In this document: piece by piece, positions 54,798-62,467 of the stretch
How positions within the stretch are numbered: position 1 is the first letter of the stretch
Layout of the letters: each line of letters opens with the position of its first letter
From: an uncultured Bacteroidota bacterium
Lineage (GTDB): Bacteria > Bacteroidota > Bacteroidia > Flavobacteriales_F > PHOS-HE28
Direction: 5' to 3'
NCBI GenBank assembly: GCA_902826215.1
Contig: CADEDY010000001.1
Span: 1-64,000 of the forward strand
DNA length: 64,000 bases
Position numbers and translations under genes: made by a program
The notes under the pieces: model-generated
What the model saw: the letters and a program-made list of their open reading frames with translations, nothing else
Databases searched by the model: none
Told to the model about the DNA's origin: nothing

Positions 54798-55190
54798 ATG
54801 GCAACCACCCTGAACCCCAAAGAGCTGACGTTGGTCTATAACAGCAGCACCTCGGAAGGCAAAAAGGCCTTGGCATTCGCCTATTCCTTGGCGCCCAAGG
54901 TGAACAAGCAGGATGTGAACGAGGTAAGCCTGTCCAGCACCTTCGTGCGGCAAGTGGTGAAGCAGCTGAACCTCCGGCCGAAGGACTTGATGAATCGGGC
55001 GCACCCCTACTACCAAGAACATGTGCGCGGCCGCGATCTGGACATGGAAGGCTGGCTGCATGTGCTGACCCGCAACCCACACCTGTGGAGGGCGCCCGTG
55101 GCCTTACTGGGCGACAAGGCCGTGCTGTGCGAGCCCGCTTCGTTGATCTACACCCTGAACGAAGCGCAACGCGCCGCCGCGACGGTTTAG
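54798..55190 (+). CDS. ArsC/Spx-fold protein lacking the catalytic cysteine
   Basis: 130 residues from the ATG at 54798 (another in-frame ATG 12 codons upstream is possible). The thioredoxin-like fold of ArsC/Spx is suggested by ELTLVYNSSTSEGKKALAFA, where ArsC proteins have YxxPxCxxS; here the Cys position is Thr/Ser. The distal ArsC-type region LVLLGDKAVL-like (here APVALLGDKAVLCEP) is kept. With no redox cysteine near the N-terminus it is unlikely to be an arsenate reductase and may be a binding or regulatory protein. The 121-bp gap after sua5 shows a possible TATCTTCA -7 element. Confidence 0.65.
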   Translation: MATTLNPKELTLVYNSSTSEGKKALAFAYSLAPKVNKQDVNEVSLSSTFVRQVVKQLNLRPKDLMNRAHPYYQEHVRGRDLDMEGWLHVLTRNPHLWRAPVALLGDKAVLCEPASLIYTLNEAQRAAATV

Positions 55191-55211
55191 CGGCTGTTCG
55201 TAGGGAAGCGC

Positions 55212-55219
55212 GATCTTTG
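55212..55219 (+). promoter_or_regulatory. Candidate -7 element of dxr
   Basis: GATCTTTG differs from TAnnTTTG only at the first base and lies 59 bases upstream of the ATG at 55279. No strong -33 TTTG was found. Confidence 0.4.
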
Positions 55220-55278
55220 CACGTTCTTCGACCGGATACCTTGTTCATGGATGCATGAGTACATGGTCGCATGCGCAC

Positions 55279-56439
55279 ATGAAGAAAGTCGCCATTCTCG
55301 GTTCCACCGGCTCCATCGGCACACAGGCATTGCAGGTGGTGCGTGAGCAATCGGACCATTTCCAAGTGGAAGTGCTCACGTGCGGCGCGAATTCGGATCT
55401 GCTGATCGAACAAGCGCTGGAGTTCAAGCCGAACGCCGTGGTGATCGGTGATCCCGCGAAATTGGAGTCCGTTAAAGAGATCCTTTTCCCACAAGGCATC
55501 AAGGTGTTCGCCGGTGCGGAAGCATTGGAGCAGGTCGTGCAGATGGAAGGCATCGATCTGGTGCTCACCGCTCTGGTCGGTTATGCTGGACTTCGTCCTA
55601 CGCTGGCGGCCATTGAAGCGGGCAAACACATCGCCTTGGCCAATAAGGAGACGTTGGTGGTGGCGGGCGAATTGGTCACCAAAGCAGCGCGGGACAAGGG
55701 TGTGAACATCTACCCAGTGGACAGCGAGCACAGTGCGATCTTCCAGTGCTTGGCGGGCGAATGGCACAACCCGATCGAGAAGATCATCCTGACGGCGAGC
55801 GGCGGTCCGTTCCGTGGAAAGAACCGCGAAGAACTCGCCGCGGTCACCAAGGCCCAAGCCTTGAAACACCCCAACTGGGACATGGGCGCCAAGATCACCA
55901 TCGATAGTGCGAGCCTCATGAACAAAGGCTTGGAGGCGATCGAGGCGAAGTGGCTCTTCAACCTACAAGCGGACCAGATCGGCATCATCGTGCATCCGCA
56001 GAGCATCATCCACAGCATGGTGCAATTCCGCGATGGCAGCATGAAGGCGCAGATGGGGTTGCCGGACATGAAGCTGCCGATCCAGTACGCACTGGCCTTC
56101 CCCGACCGATTGCCGACCGATTGGCCTCGTTTCGACTTCGCGAACCACGCCGCCTTCACGTTCGAACAACCGGACCTCACCACCTTCAGCAACCTGGCCC
56201 TTGCGCTCAAAGCGATGGAGCGCGGTGGTAACGCGCCGTGCGTGCTCAATGCTGCGAATGAGGTGGCAGTGCAACTCTTCTTGGATGAGCGCATCGGCTT
56301 CTTGGAAATGAGCGACCTGATCGCCCATACGTTGGAGGCCGTTGCCTTCGTTCCACATCCTGTACTTACCGACCTAGAAGCCAGCGATGCCGAATCCCGG
56401 CGCGTGGCACGTGAACGCATTCCTGCATGGAGATCCTGA
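55279..56439 (+). CDS. dxr: 1-deoxy-D-xylulose 5-phosphate reductoisomerase
   Basis: 386 residues from the ATG at 55279; the frame opens 24 bases earlier, but this start directly gives the NADPH-binding KKVAILGSTGSIGTQAL. Metal and substrate residues lie in DSEHSAIFQ, TASGGPFRG and DSASLMNKGLE, and HPQSIIHSMV follows. Dxr turns DXP into MEP, the second step of the non-mevalonate isoprenoid pathway. Its last 13 bases overlap rseP, so both are probably one transcript. Confidence 0.95.
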   Translation: MKKVAILGSTGSIGTQALQVVREQSDHFQVEVLTCGANSDLLIEQALEFKPNAVVIGDPAKLESVKEILFPQGIKVFAGAEALEQVVQMEGIDLVLTALVGYAGLRPTLAAIEAGKHIALANKETLVVAGELVTKAARDKGVNIYPVDSEHSAIFQCLAGEWHNPIEKIILTASGGPFRGKNREELAAVTKAQALKHPNWDMGAKITIDSASLMNKGLEAIEAKWLFNLQADQIGIIVHPQSIIHSMVQFRDGSMKAQMGLPDMKLPIQYALAFPDRLPTDWPRFDFANHAAFTFEQPDLTTFSNLALALKAMERGGNAPCVLNAANEVAVQLFLDERIGFLEMSDLIAHTLEAVAFVPHPVLTDLEASDAESRRVARERIPAWRS

Positions 56440-57770
56440 TCAAAGCAGCTCAGCTTCTGTTGAGCCTTTCCATCCTCGTGGTATTGCACGAGATGGGCCA
56501 CTTCCTTCCCGCTCGCTGGTTCAAGATCCGCGTGGAGAAATTCTACCTCTTCTTCGACCCCTGGTTCTCGCTTTTCAAGACCAAGAAGGGCGAGACCGAG
56601 TATGGCATCGGCTGGCTTCCGCTGGGTGGTTATGTGAAGATCAGTGGGATGGTGGATGAAAGCATGGACAAGGAGCAGATGAAGCGCCCTCCCGAGCCTT
56701 GGGAATTCCGAAGCAAACCCGCTTGGCAGCGCCTCATTGTGATGGTAGGGGGTGTTACGGTGAACCTCTTGCTCGGCATGCTCATCTATATCGGTGTGCT
56801 CTTCGTTTGGGGGCGTGAGTACCTGCCGACCGAGCAAGCGACCTACGGCATCCATCCGAGCAAGACCCTGGCTGCTCAAGGGGTCCAAGAAGGAGACCGT
56901 TTGGTAAGCGTGGATGGGGTCAAGCCGAAGACGATCGGCGAAGCACAGAAGCAGATCCTGATCGACGGAGCGCGAACCCTTCAGTTGGAACGCGAGGGAA
57001 AACCAGTGACCGTTCAGTTGGTTCCCGGCTTCAGCGAAATGGCGCTGGACAACGGGGAAAAGGAGATCATGGCCGTGCGCCTGCCGTTCTATGTGGATAT
57101 GTTGGAAGCGGGAAAGAGCGCAGCCAAGAGCGAACTTCGCAAAGGAGATAAGGTACTTGCTGTGGACGGAGCGCCAACATTGTTCTTCGAGGACTTCCGG
57201 AAGGCATTGCGTGACAAGAAGGACAAGACCATCAACATCACGGTAGCCCGTGGAGCGGATACGACCAACGTAGCCGTGGTGGTGGATGAGAACGGCAAAG
57301 TGGGTGTGGGACCGGAGGACTACGACGAACTGGCGAAACGCGGACCGGGGTTCGTGACCGTGAAGGAGACGTACAGCTTTTTCGAGTCCATTCCAGCAGG
57401 CATCAGTTATGGCGTTGAAACCTTGACCGGCTATGTGAGTTCATTGAAACTCCTGTTCACCAAGTCGGGCGCTGAGCAGATCGGCGGTTTCGGAGCGATC
57501 GGCAACATGTTCCCAGGCGAGTGGGACTGGCAAGCCTTCTGGACCATGACGGCCTTTCTGAGCATCATCCTCGCCTTCATGAACATCCTGCCGATTCCGG
57601 CATTGGATGGCGGCCACGTCATGTTCTTGTTGTACGAGATGGTCACCAAGCGTGTGCCCAACCAACGGGTAATGGAGGTGGCGCAGATGGTGGGCATGAT
57701 CCTACTGCTTGGTCTGCTTTTGTTCGCGAACGGCAACGATATCTTCAAAGGCCTTACCGGCAAGATGTGA
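56427..57770 (+). CDS. rseP: RIP zinc metalloprotease (site-2 protease, RseP)
   Basis: 447 residues. The HExxH motif is His21-Glu22-xx-His25 (VLHEMGHFLPARWF) in the first membrane helix, and the third zinc ligand lies in PALDGGHVMF near the C-terminus. Two PDZ-like regions lie between (about 130-205 and 215-300). The protease cuts membrane proteins inside the bilayer; in E. coli it releases sigma-E by cutting RseA. Which anti-sigma factor it serves here is unknown. The dxr-rseP pairing is common in bacteria. Confidence 0.93.
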   Translation: MEILIKAAQLLLSLSILVVLHEMGHFLPARWFKIRVEKFYLFFDPWFSLFKTKKGETEYGIGWLPLGGYVKISGMVDESMDKEQMKRPPEPWEFRSKPAWQRLIVMVGGVTVNLLLGMLIYIGVLFVWGREYLPTEQATYGIHPSKTLAAQGVQEGDRLVSVDGVKPKTIGEAQKQILIDGARTLQLEREGKPVTVQLVPGFSEMALDNGEKEIMAVRLPFYVDMLEAGKSAAKSELRKGDKVLAVDGAPTLFFEDFRKALRDKKDKTINITVARGADTTNVAVVVDENGKVGVGPEDYDELAKRGPGFVTVKETYSFFESIPAGISYGVETLTGYVSSLKLLFTKSGAEQIGGFGAIGNMFPGEWDWQAFWTMTAFLSIILAFMNILPIPALDGGHVMFLLYEMVTKRVPNQRVMEVAQMVGMILLLGLLLFANGNDIFKGLTGKM

Positions 57771-57789
57771 TCGATAGTCCGTTCTGGCG

Positions 57790-58251
57790 ATGGTCACAAA
57801 GGCAACGGCAGCGCTTTCGGAATCGCGCAAGCAACTGGTCAAATTCGGCTTGATCGGTGTGCTCGCCGTGCTTACGGACCTCAGCACGTATTGGATCTTC
57901 CTCAATACGCTACCCGAGAATGTAGCATCGGGGTCCATGCGCAACGAAGTGGTGGCCAAGGCACTTTCCTTTCTATGCGGATTGCTGGTGACCTACCAGT
58001 TCAACAAACGCTGGACCTGGCGGCGCAAGGACCGGAACAACCGCCGACTCGTGAAATTCATGCTCACCTATGGGGTGTCCTTGGTGCTGAACGTGGCCAT
58101 CAATACAGTCGCGTTGGAACTGCTGCACAAGCAAGAGCCTTTCACCACCTTGCCATTCAAGTATTTCATCGGTTTCGTCCTAGCGACCGGGGTGTGTGCC
58201 ACGTTCACCTTCATCGGGCAGAAGTTCTGGATCTTCAAGGAGGTGGAATAG
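57790..58251 (+). CDS. GtrA family membrane protein
   Basis: 153 residues with four membrane helices (about 17-36, 51-67, 86-107 and 119-141), spaced as in GtrA. Family-like phrases: KFGLIGVLAVLTDL, LSFLCGLLVTYQFNKRWTW and a final FIGQKFWIF. GtrA proteins are linked to transfer or flipping of lipid-linked sugars in cell-surface glycans. It follows rseP by 19 bp. Confidence 0.85.
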   Translation: MVTKATAALSESRKQLVKFGLIGVLAVLTDLSTYWIFLNTLPENVASGSMRNEVVAKALSFLCGLLVTYQFNKRWTWRRKDRNNRRLVKFMLTYGVSLVLNVAINTVALELLHKQEPFTTLPFKYFIGFVLATGVCATFTFIGQKFWIFKEVE

Positions 58252-58286
58252 TTGGTTCCGGTGGGTGTGGGCGGGTCGTCCCAACT

Positions 58287-58294
58287 CATCTTTG
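58287..58294 (+). promoter_or_regulatory. Candidate -7 element of the antiporter gene
   Basis: CATCTTTG differs from TAnnTTTG only at the first base and lies 22 bases before the ATG at 58317, in the 65-bp gap after gtrA. Confidence 0.4.
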
Positions 58295-58316
58295 CTGACC
58301 CTTTCGGGTACCCTGC

Positions 58317-60386
58317 ATGTTCCAGAGCATCCTTGACCAGTTGAAGGATCAGTTCGCGCTTCCGCTGCAGGGTCCGGTCTTGGTGTTCTGCGTAGTGCTG
58401 TTCATCATTCTATTGGCGCCGCTGGTTCTACGGCAGTTGAAGGTACCTGGGGTCATCGGACTCATCATCTCCGGGGTGATCATAGGTCCACATGCCCTCA
58501 ACATCCTGGAGAAGAACAGTGCAGTGGATCTCTTCAGCACCATCGGGTTGTTGTACATCATGTTCATCGCCGGGCTCGATCTCGATCTGGATGAATTCCG
58601 CCGTTACCGCAACAAGAGCATCGCCTTCGGGTTGTTCACCTTCGCCGTTCCGTTGGCGGTCGGCTATCCGGTTTGCCGGTATCTGCTGGAGTTCGAGCCC
58701 ACTGCCAGCCTCTTGATCGCAAGCATGTTCTCCACCCATACGCTGGTAGCCTATCCCATCGTGTCGAAACTGGGTGTACACCGTCACCAAGTTGTGGCGA
58801 TCACCGTAGGTGGCACCATCCTTACCGATACCGCTGTTCTGCTGCTCTTCGCGGTCATCATGGGAACGGCGGGGGGTGGCCCCTCGCACGCGTTCTGGTC
58901 AAGGCTGATGGTATCCATGCTTTTCTTTTTCATGTTCATGTTCCTGGCGCTGCCGCGGATTGCACGTTGGTTCTTCAGCCGCTTGGAGAGCGAGAAGACC
59001 TCGCACTACGTTTTCGTTCTTGCCGCCGTGTTCTTTTCTGCATTCCTCGCCAAGCTGGCTGGACTGGAACCCATCATCGGCGCCTTCGTTGCTGGTTTGG
59101 CCATCAACCGGTTGATCCCCCGGTCGTCCGCTCTGATGAACCGCTTGGAGTTCGTTGGCAATGCCCTCTTCATTCCGTTCTTCCTCATCAGTGTGGGCAT
59201 GATCGTTGATGTGCGGGTGTTGACCCAAGGGCCTGGTGTTGTTTTCGTGGCGACAGTGCTCACCGTAGTAGCCTTGCTGGGCAAGTGGATCGCCGCTCTT
59301 TTTACGCAATGGTCTTTCGGATATTCGGGGCCGCAGCGGCAACTCATCTTCGGGTTGAGCAGTTCACATGCCGCCGCGACCCTTGCGATCATCCTGGTGG
59401 GGTACCGAGCGGACATGATCAATGAGCTGGTGCTCAACGGCACCATCATTCTGATCCTTATCACGTGCCTGGTCTCGAGCTTCGTCACCGAAGCCGCTGC
59501 GAAACAGGTGCTGGTGACCAGCGAAACGGTGCTTGGTGACAATGTCCCGAAGGACGCCGTGCGCAAGGAGCGCATCCTCATCCCATGTGCCGACCCGCTC
59601 ACCGCACAACCGTTGCTCGATCTTGCTGCGATGATCCGCGAACGCACCGATGCACAGCCTGTGATCCTCGCTAACGTGGTGGAGAACGATGACCGTGCGG
59701 AGGAGCAGGCCGAACGGATGAAGGAACGCCTGGATGCGCAGGCCGAGCAAGCGGCGGCCAGCGAGATGGAGGTACGCACCATGGTCACCATCGACAACAA
59801 CATCGCGGGAGGCATCATTCGGTTGGCGAAGGAGACCGGAAGCGATCTGGTGCTGATCGGTTGGAGCGATGATGTTTCGTTGGTTGACCGCCTCTTCGGC
59901 CCGCGCACAGATGCGTTGTTGCGCAACTTCAGCAGGGCTATCCTGGTCGCACGTTTCGTTATGCCCATCGCATCGCACTCGCGGCTTGTGCTGCTTGCCC
60001 CGCCGCTCGCCGAGCACGAACCGGGTTTCGCACAATGGGTATTGAAGGTCCATCGGTTGGCGAAGGACCTTACCATACCGGTTGACCTCCTCTGTACTTC
60101 ACCCACCATGCAAGCGGTTGCTGCGGTTTCTAAAGCGCACCGGATCGTGTTCGCACCGCAGCATGTCTCCATCGCAGCGCAAGGAGAAATGGAAGAACGG
60201 CTCCTGGACCACACCGCATCCAACGACCTTGCGATCATCATCAGTCCTCGGCCCCGATCCGTTTCCTACAACCCGGCGTTGGAGCAGCTACCTCGCCGAC
60301 TGGATCGGCAATTCAACGGCTCATCGTTCATCCTGTTCTACCCCGCCACCAAGGACCTGCGGGAGAACGTGTTGGAATTGACGTGA
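58317..60386 (+). CDS. CPA2-type cation:proton antiporter with USP-like tail
   Basis: 689 residues. About 12 membrane helices fill residues 20-400, with TIGLLYIMFIAGLDLDLDEF and TLVAYPIVSKLGVH placed as in CPA2 exchangers and the Thr-Asp pair in TILTDTAVLLLFAV. The soluble C-terminus (about 405-685) looks like universal-stress-protein domains (RILIPCADPLTAQPLL start; SDLVLIGWSDD; SRAILVARF) rather than TrkA-N. It likely exchanges Na+ or K+ for H+. Its stop overlaps a GTG start by four bases with the receiver gene, but the ATG at 60431 is more likely for that gene. Confidence 0.88.
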   Translation: MFQSILDQLKDQFALPLQGPVLVFCVVLFIILLAPLVLRQLKVPGVIGLIISGVIIGPHALNILEKNSAVDLFSTIGLLYIMFIAGLDLDLDEFRRYRNKSIAFGLFTFAVPLAVGYPVCRYLLEFEPTASLLIASMFSTHTLVAYPIVSKLGVHRHQVVAITVGGTILTDTAVLLLFAVIMGTAGGGPSHAFWSRLMVSMLFFFMFMFLALPRIARWFFSRLESEKTSHYVFVLAAVFFSAFLAKLAGLEPIIGAFVAGLAINRLIPRSSALMNRLEFVGNALFIPFFLISVGMIVDVRVLTQGPGVVFVATVLTVVALLGKWIAALFTQWSFGYSGPQRQLIFGLSSSHAAATLAIILVGYRADMINELVLNGTIILILITCLVSSFVTEAAAKQVLVTSETVLGDNVPKDAVRKERILIPCADPLTAQPLLDLAAMIRERTDAQPVILANVVENDDRAEEQAERMKERLDAQAEQAAASEMEVRTMVTIDNNIAGGIIRLAKETGSDLVLIGWSDDVSLVDRLFGPRTDALLRNFSRAILVARFVMPIASHSRLVLLAPPLAEHEPGFAQWVLKVHRLAKDLTIPVDLLCTSPTMQAVAAVSKAHRIVFAPQHVSIAAQGEMEERLLDHTASNDLAIIISPRPRSVSYNPALEQLPRRLDRQFNGSSFILFYPATKDLRENVLELT

Positions 60387-60430
60387 CCCTGAATAACCCC
60401 AGATGCCTCTGTGGCGTATACCGGTGCCAG

Positions 60431-60790
60431 ATGCATCACGTGGTACTGGTCGAGGACGACGCCCTCGTTCGCAAATTGTTGGAGAAACGGCTGATAGCAG
60501 CGGGCTGGCGTGTCACAGGTCTGCGCGATGGTCGGTCCCTTTGCGAGAAACTCGCCGAAGACCCTGCGGACCTCATCCTCATGGATATCGGTCTGCCGCA
60601 TATCGATGGCTTGGCCTTGGTGGAAGCGGTCCGTGCGCAAGGGATCGACACACCGGTGATGGTCTTGACGGCCTACGAACTTCCCCACCTGCATGCCACG
60701 GTGCGGAGTACCGGTGCCAACGAACTGGTGCAGAAGCCGTACGACACCGAGGATCTATTGCACCGCATGGCGCGGTTGCTGGCCGCTTGA
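60431..60790 (+). CDS. Stand-alone response regulator receiver protein
   Basis: 119 residues from the ATG at 60431; a GTG at 60383 is in frame and overlaps the antiporter stop. It is a complete CheY-like receiver without output domain: acidic pocket Glu8-Asp9-Asp10, phospho-acceptor Asp52 (LMDIGLP), Thr80 and Lys102 (QKPYD). It should accept phosphate from a histidine kinase and act through protein contact. The partner is unknown; the large kinase at 18.5-22.2 kb is one candidate. Confidence 0.88.
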   Translation: MHHVVLVEDDALVRKLLEKRLIAAGWRVTGLRDGRSLCEKLAEDPADLILMDIGLPHIDGLALVEAVRAQGIDTPVMVLTAYELPHLHATVRSTGANELVQKPYDTEDLLHRMARLLAA

Positions 60791-60809
60791 GTGCGACCTT
60801 CGCGGTGCT

Positions 60810-61850
60810 TTGGCATCCGCTTCCCACTTCACGCATGATGTTCTCATCGTTGGCCAGGGTCTGGCTGGTGCGGTGCTGTCCGAAACGCTCGCACTGCAAG
60901 GGAAGCACGCTCTGATCTTCGATGAACCACACGAGGGAAGGGCCTCTGCTGCTGCAGCTGGATTGGTGAATCCGATCGTCCTTCGTCGCACCATTCCCAG
61001 CTGGCGTGCGTCCGAAATGATCGCTATCGCCGGGGCTTTCTACCGCGAATTGGAAATGCGTTACGACACCACGTTCTGGCATCCGATCCCGTTGGCGGCG
61101 ATCTTCCCAACGGCGCAGGAAGCAGGGATCTGGCAGTTGCGGCTGAAGGATCCGGAGATCGCACCGCTGTTGGAACAAGGACCTTCCAGCGACCAGGGGT
61201 TGGAACAGTTGCCGCAGCCCTATGGTCATGGCGTGATCAAACGATGCGGTTGGTTGGACGTGCAGGCCTTCCAGCGGATGCACCGGGAACGATGGTCGGC
61301 CTCCGGGGACCTTCTGGAACGGCATGTGTCGAAGTCGGACATCACGGCCATTCCCGGTGGTGTGCGGATCGGCGAACACAGCGCCCCTTTCGTCGTGTAT
61401 TGTGAAGGCCCGTTCTCGCAGATAACGGGACTAGTGCCGGTAAGGGGCGAAGGGCTCACGGTGCGTATCCAAGGATTGCGCCTCGGCTGCGCGGTGCATC
61501 GTGGGGTATTCACTCTACCCATCGGTTATGATGTGTACAAGGTGGGCTCCACGTTCGCGTGGGACAACGTATGGAGCGGCCCGACGCCAGAGGCATTCCG
61601 CTATTTGACAGACCGTTTGGAGCGGGCTGTGGAAAGGCCATTCGAGGTGCTGGATCATTGGGCTGGTGTGCGTCCTGCCTCGCGGGATCGACGCCCGATC
61701 CTTGGTCGGATCGGCGCACACGAGGCAGTGTTCAATGGCCTTGGCTCGCGAGGTGTGCTCTTGGCTCCTTGGAGCGCGCAGCACCTCTGTGATCAGCTCT
61801 TCAGCAACACGGCCGTCGATCCCGAAGTGGATCCGAAGCGCTTCAGCTGA
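60810..61850 (+). CDS. FAD-dependent oxidoreductase (DAO family)
   Basis: 346 residues from a TTG at 60810, chosen because no ATG occurs before the FAD-binding start HDVLIVGQGLAGAVLSE (GxGxxG, with an acidic end IFDE). The C-terminal half has the DAO-type closing pattern RPASRDRRPILGRIG and FNGLGSRGVLLAP. Likely an amine or amino-acid oxidase/dehydrogenase; the substrate is not clear. It starts 19 bp after the receiver gene and is probably co-transcribed. It ends exactly where the convergent YecM-like gene ends (TGA next to TCA). Confidence 0.82.
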   Translation: MASASHFTHDVLIVGQGLAGAVLSETLALQGKHALIFDEPHEGRASAAAAGLVNPIVLRRTIPSWRASEMIAIAGAFYRELEMRYDTTFWHPIPLAAIFPTAQEAGIWQLRLKDPEIAPLLEQGPSSDQGLEQLPQPYGHGVIKRCGWLDVQAFQRMHRERWSASGDLLERHVSKSDITAIPGGVRIGEHSAPFVVYCEGPFSQITGLVPVRGEGLTVRIQGLRLGCAVHRGVFTLPIGYDVYKVGSTFAWDNVWSGPTPEAFRYLTDRLERAVERPFEVLDHWAGVRPASRDRRPILGRIGAHEAVFNGLGSRGVLLAPWSAQHLCDQLFSNTAVDPEVDPKRFS

Positions 61851-62339
61851 TCAGCTTTTCTGTTCTTCAGTGATCACATCAGCCAAGGAGCGCTGATGGA
61901 ATTTCACGCTGAACCCATCGTAGTTCAGCCGCACATCTGCATTCTTGGGTTTGTTGGCGCCAGTGAAGTCCCAAGCGAGCGAAGGATAGTGCGATGCGAA
62001 GGATCGAGGATCTTCATCCACCACGAATTCCGCATGCTCGAATCCTTCGATGCAGGCACTACCCGGTTTAGGTGAAGGCAACTCCAGCACAGCGATCGTC
62101 CTGTTCCTGAATTGGCAAGGCTTGTCCAGCCGATACGTCGCGATAGGCCGGCCGCCGATGAGGTGCTCTCCGAGAAGAGTGCCCTCGGAACCAAGCGCGT
62201 GTTTCATCGCGGCATAGCGTTCCGCAGTGGCGACGCGGTAGCAGACATGATCCAGTTCAAAGCGCGCTACGTCGATGCCATCGCGCAGCAGGGCAGCGAA
62301 CAGTCGTTCCAAGAACGCAGTGGGGTCGAGGCTCAACAT
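61851..62339 (-). CDS. YecM-like VOC-fold protein
   Basis: 162 residues from the ATG at 62339; a GTG further upstream gives 188, near the E. coli YecM length, so the start is not certain. The N-terminal part contains VARFELDHVCYRVATAERY, the metal-binding-like His and Arg pattern of YecM, then GRPIATYRL and VLELPSPKPGS. The fold belongs to the vicinal oxygen chelate group; function of YecM is not established. It converges on the FAD oxidoreductase with no space between stops. Confidence 0.75.
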   Translation of the reverse strand: MLSLDPTAFLERLFAALLRDGIDVARFELDHVCYRVATAERYAAMKHALGSEGTLLGEHLIGGRPIATYRLDKPCQFRNRTIAVLELPSPKPGSACIEGFEHAEFVVDEDPRSFASHYPSLAWDFTGANKPKNADVRLNYDGFSVKFHQRSLADVITEEQKS

Positions 62340-62439
62340 AGGGATGTCGATCGTGTGCGGCTGGTCCTGGTCCGCCAACCGTTCGCGGTGTGAAGATCGC
62401 GTGCCGAGAAAATGCACGCGTCGCTACCGTGCGGCTTCC

Positions 62440-62447
62440 CACCTTTG
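62440..62447 (+). promoter_or_regulatory. Candidate -7 element of the macroglobulin-like gene
   Basis: CACCTTTG is one base from TAnnTTTG and lies 20 bases before the ATG at 62468, within the 128-bp divergent gap to the YecM-like gene. No matching element was found for the other strand. Confidence 0.4.
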
Positions 62448-62467
62448 TCGATGCAACCCATGGTCCC

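Noticed and set aside
61848-61859. AGCTGATCAGCT palindrome as a bidirectional terminator
   Set aside because: The stem would be only four base pairs with a four-base loop. The symmetry mainly results from back-to-back TGA stops of convergent genes.
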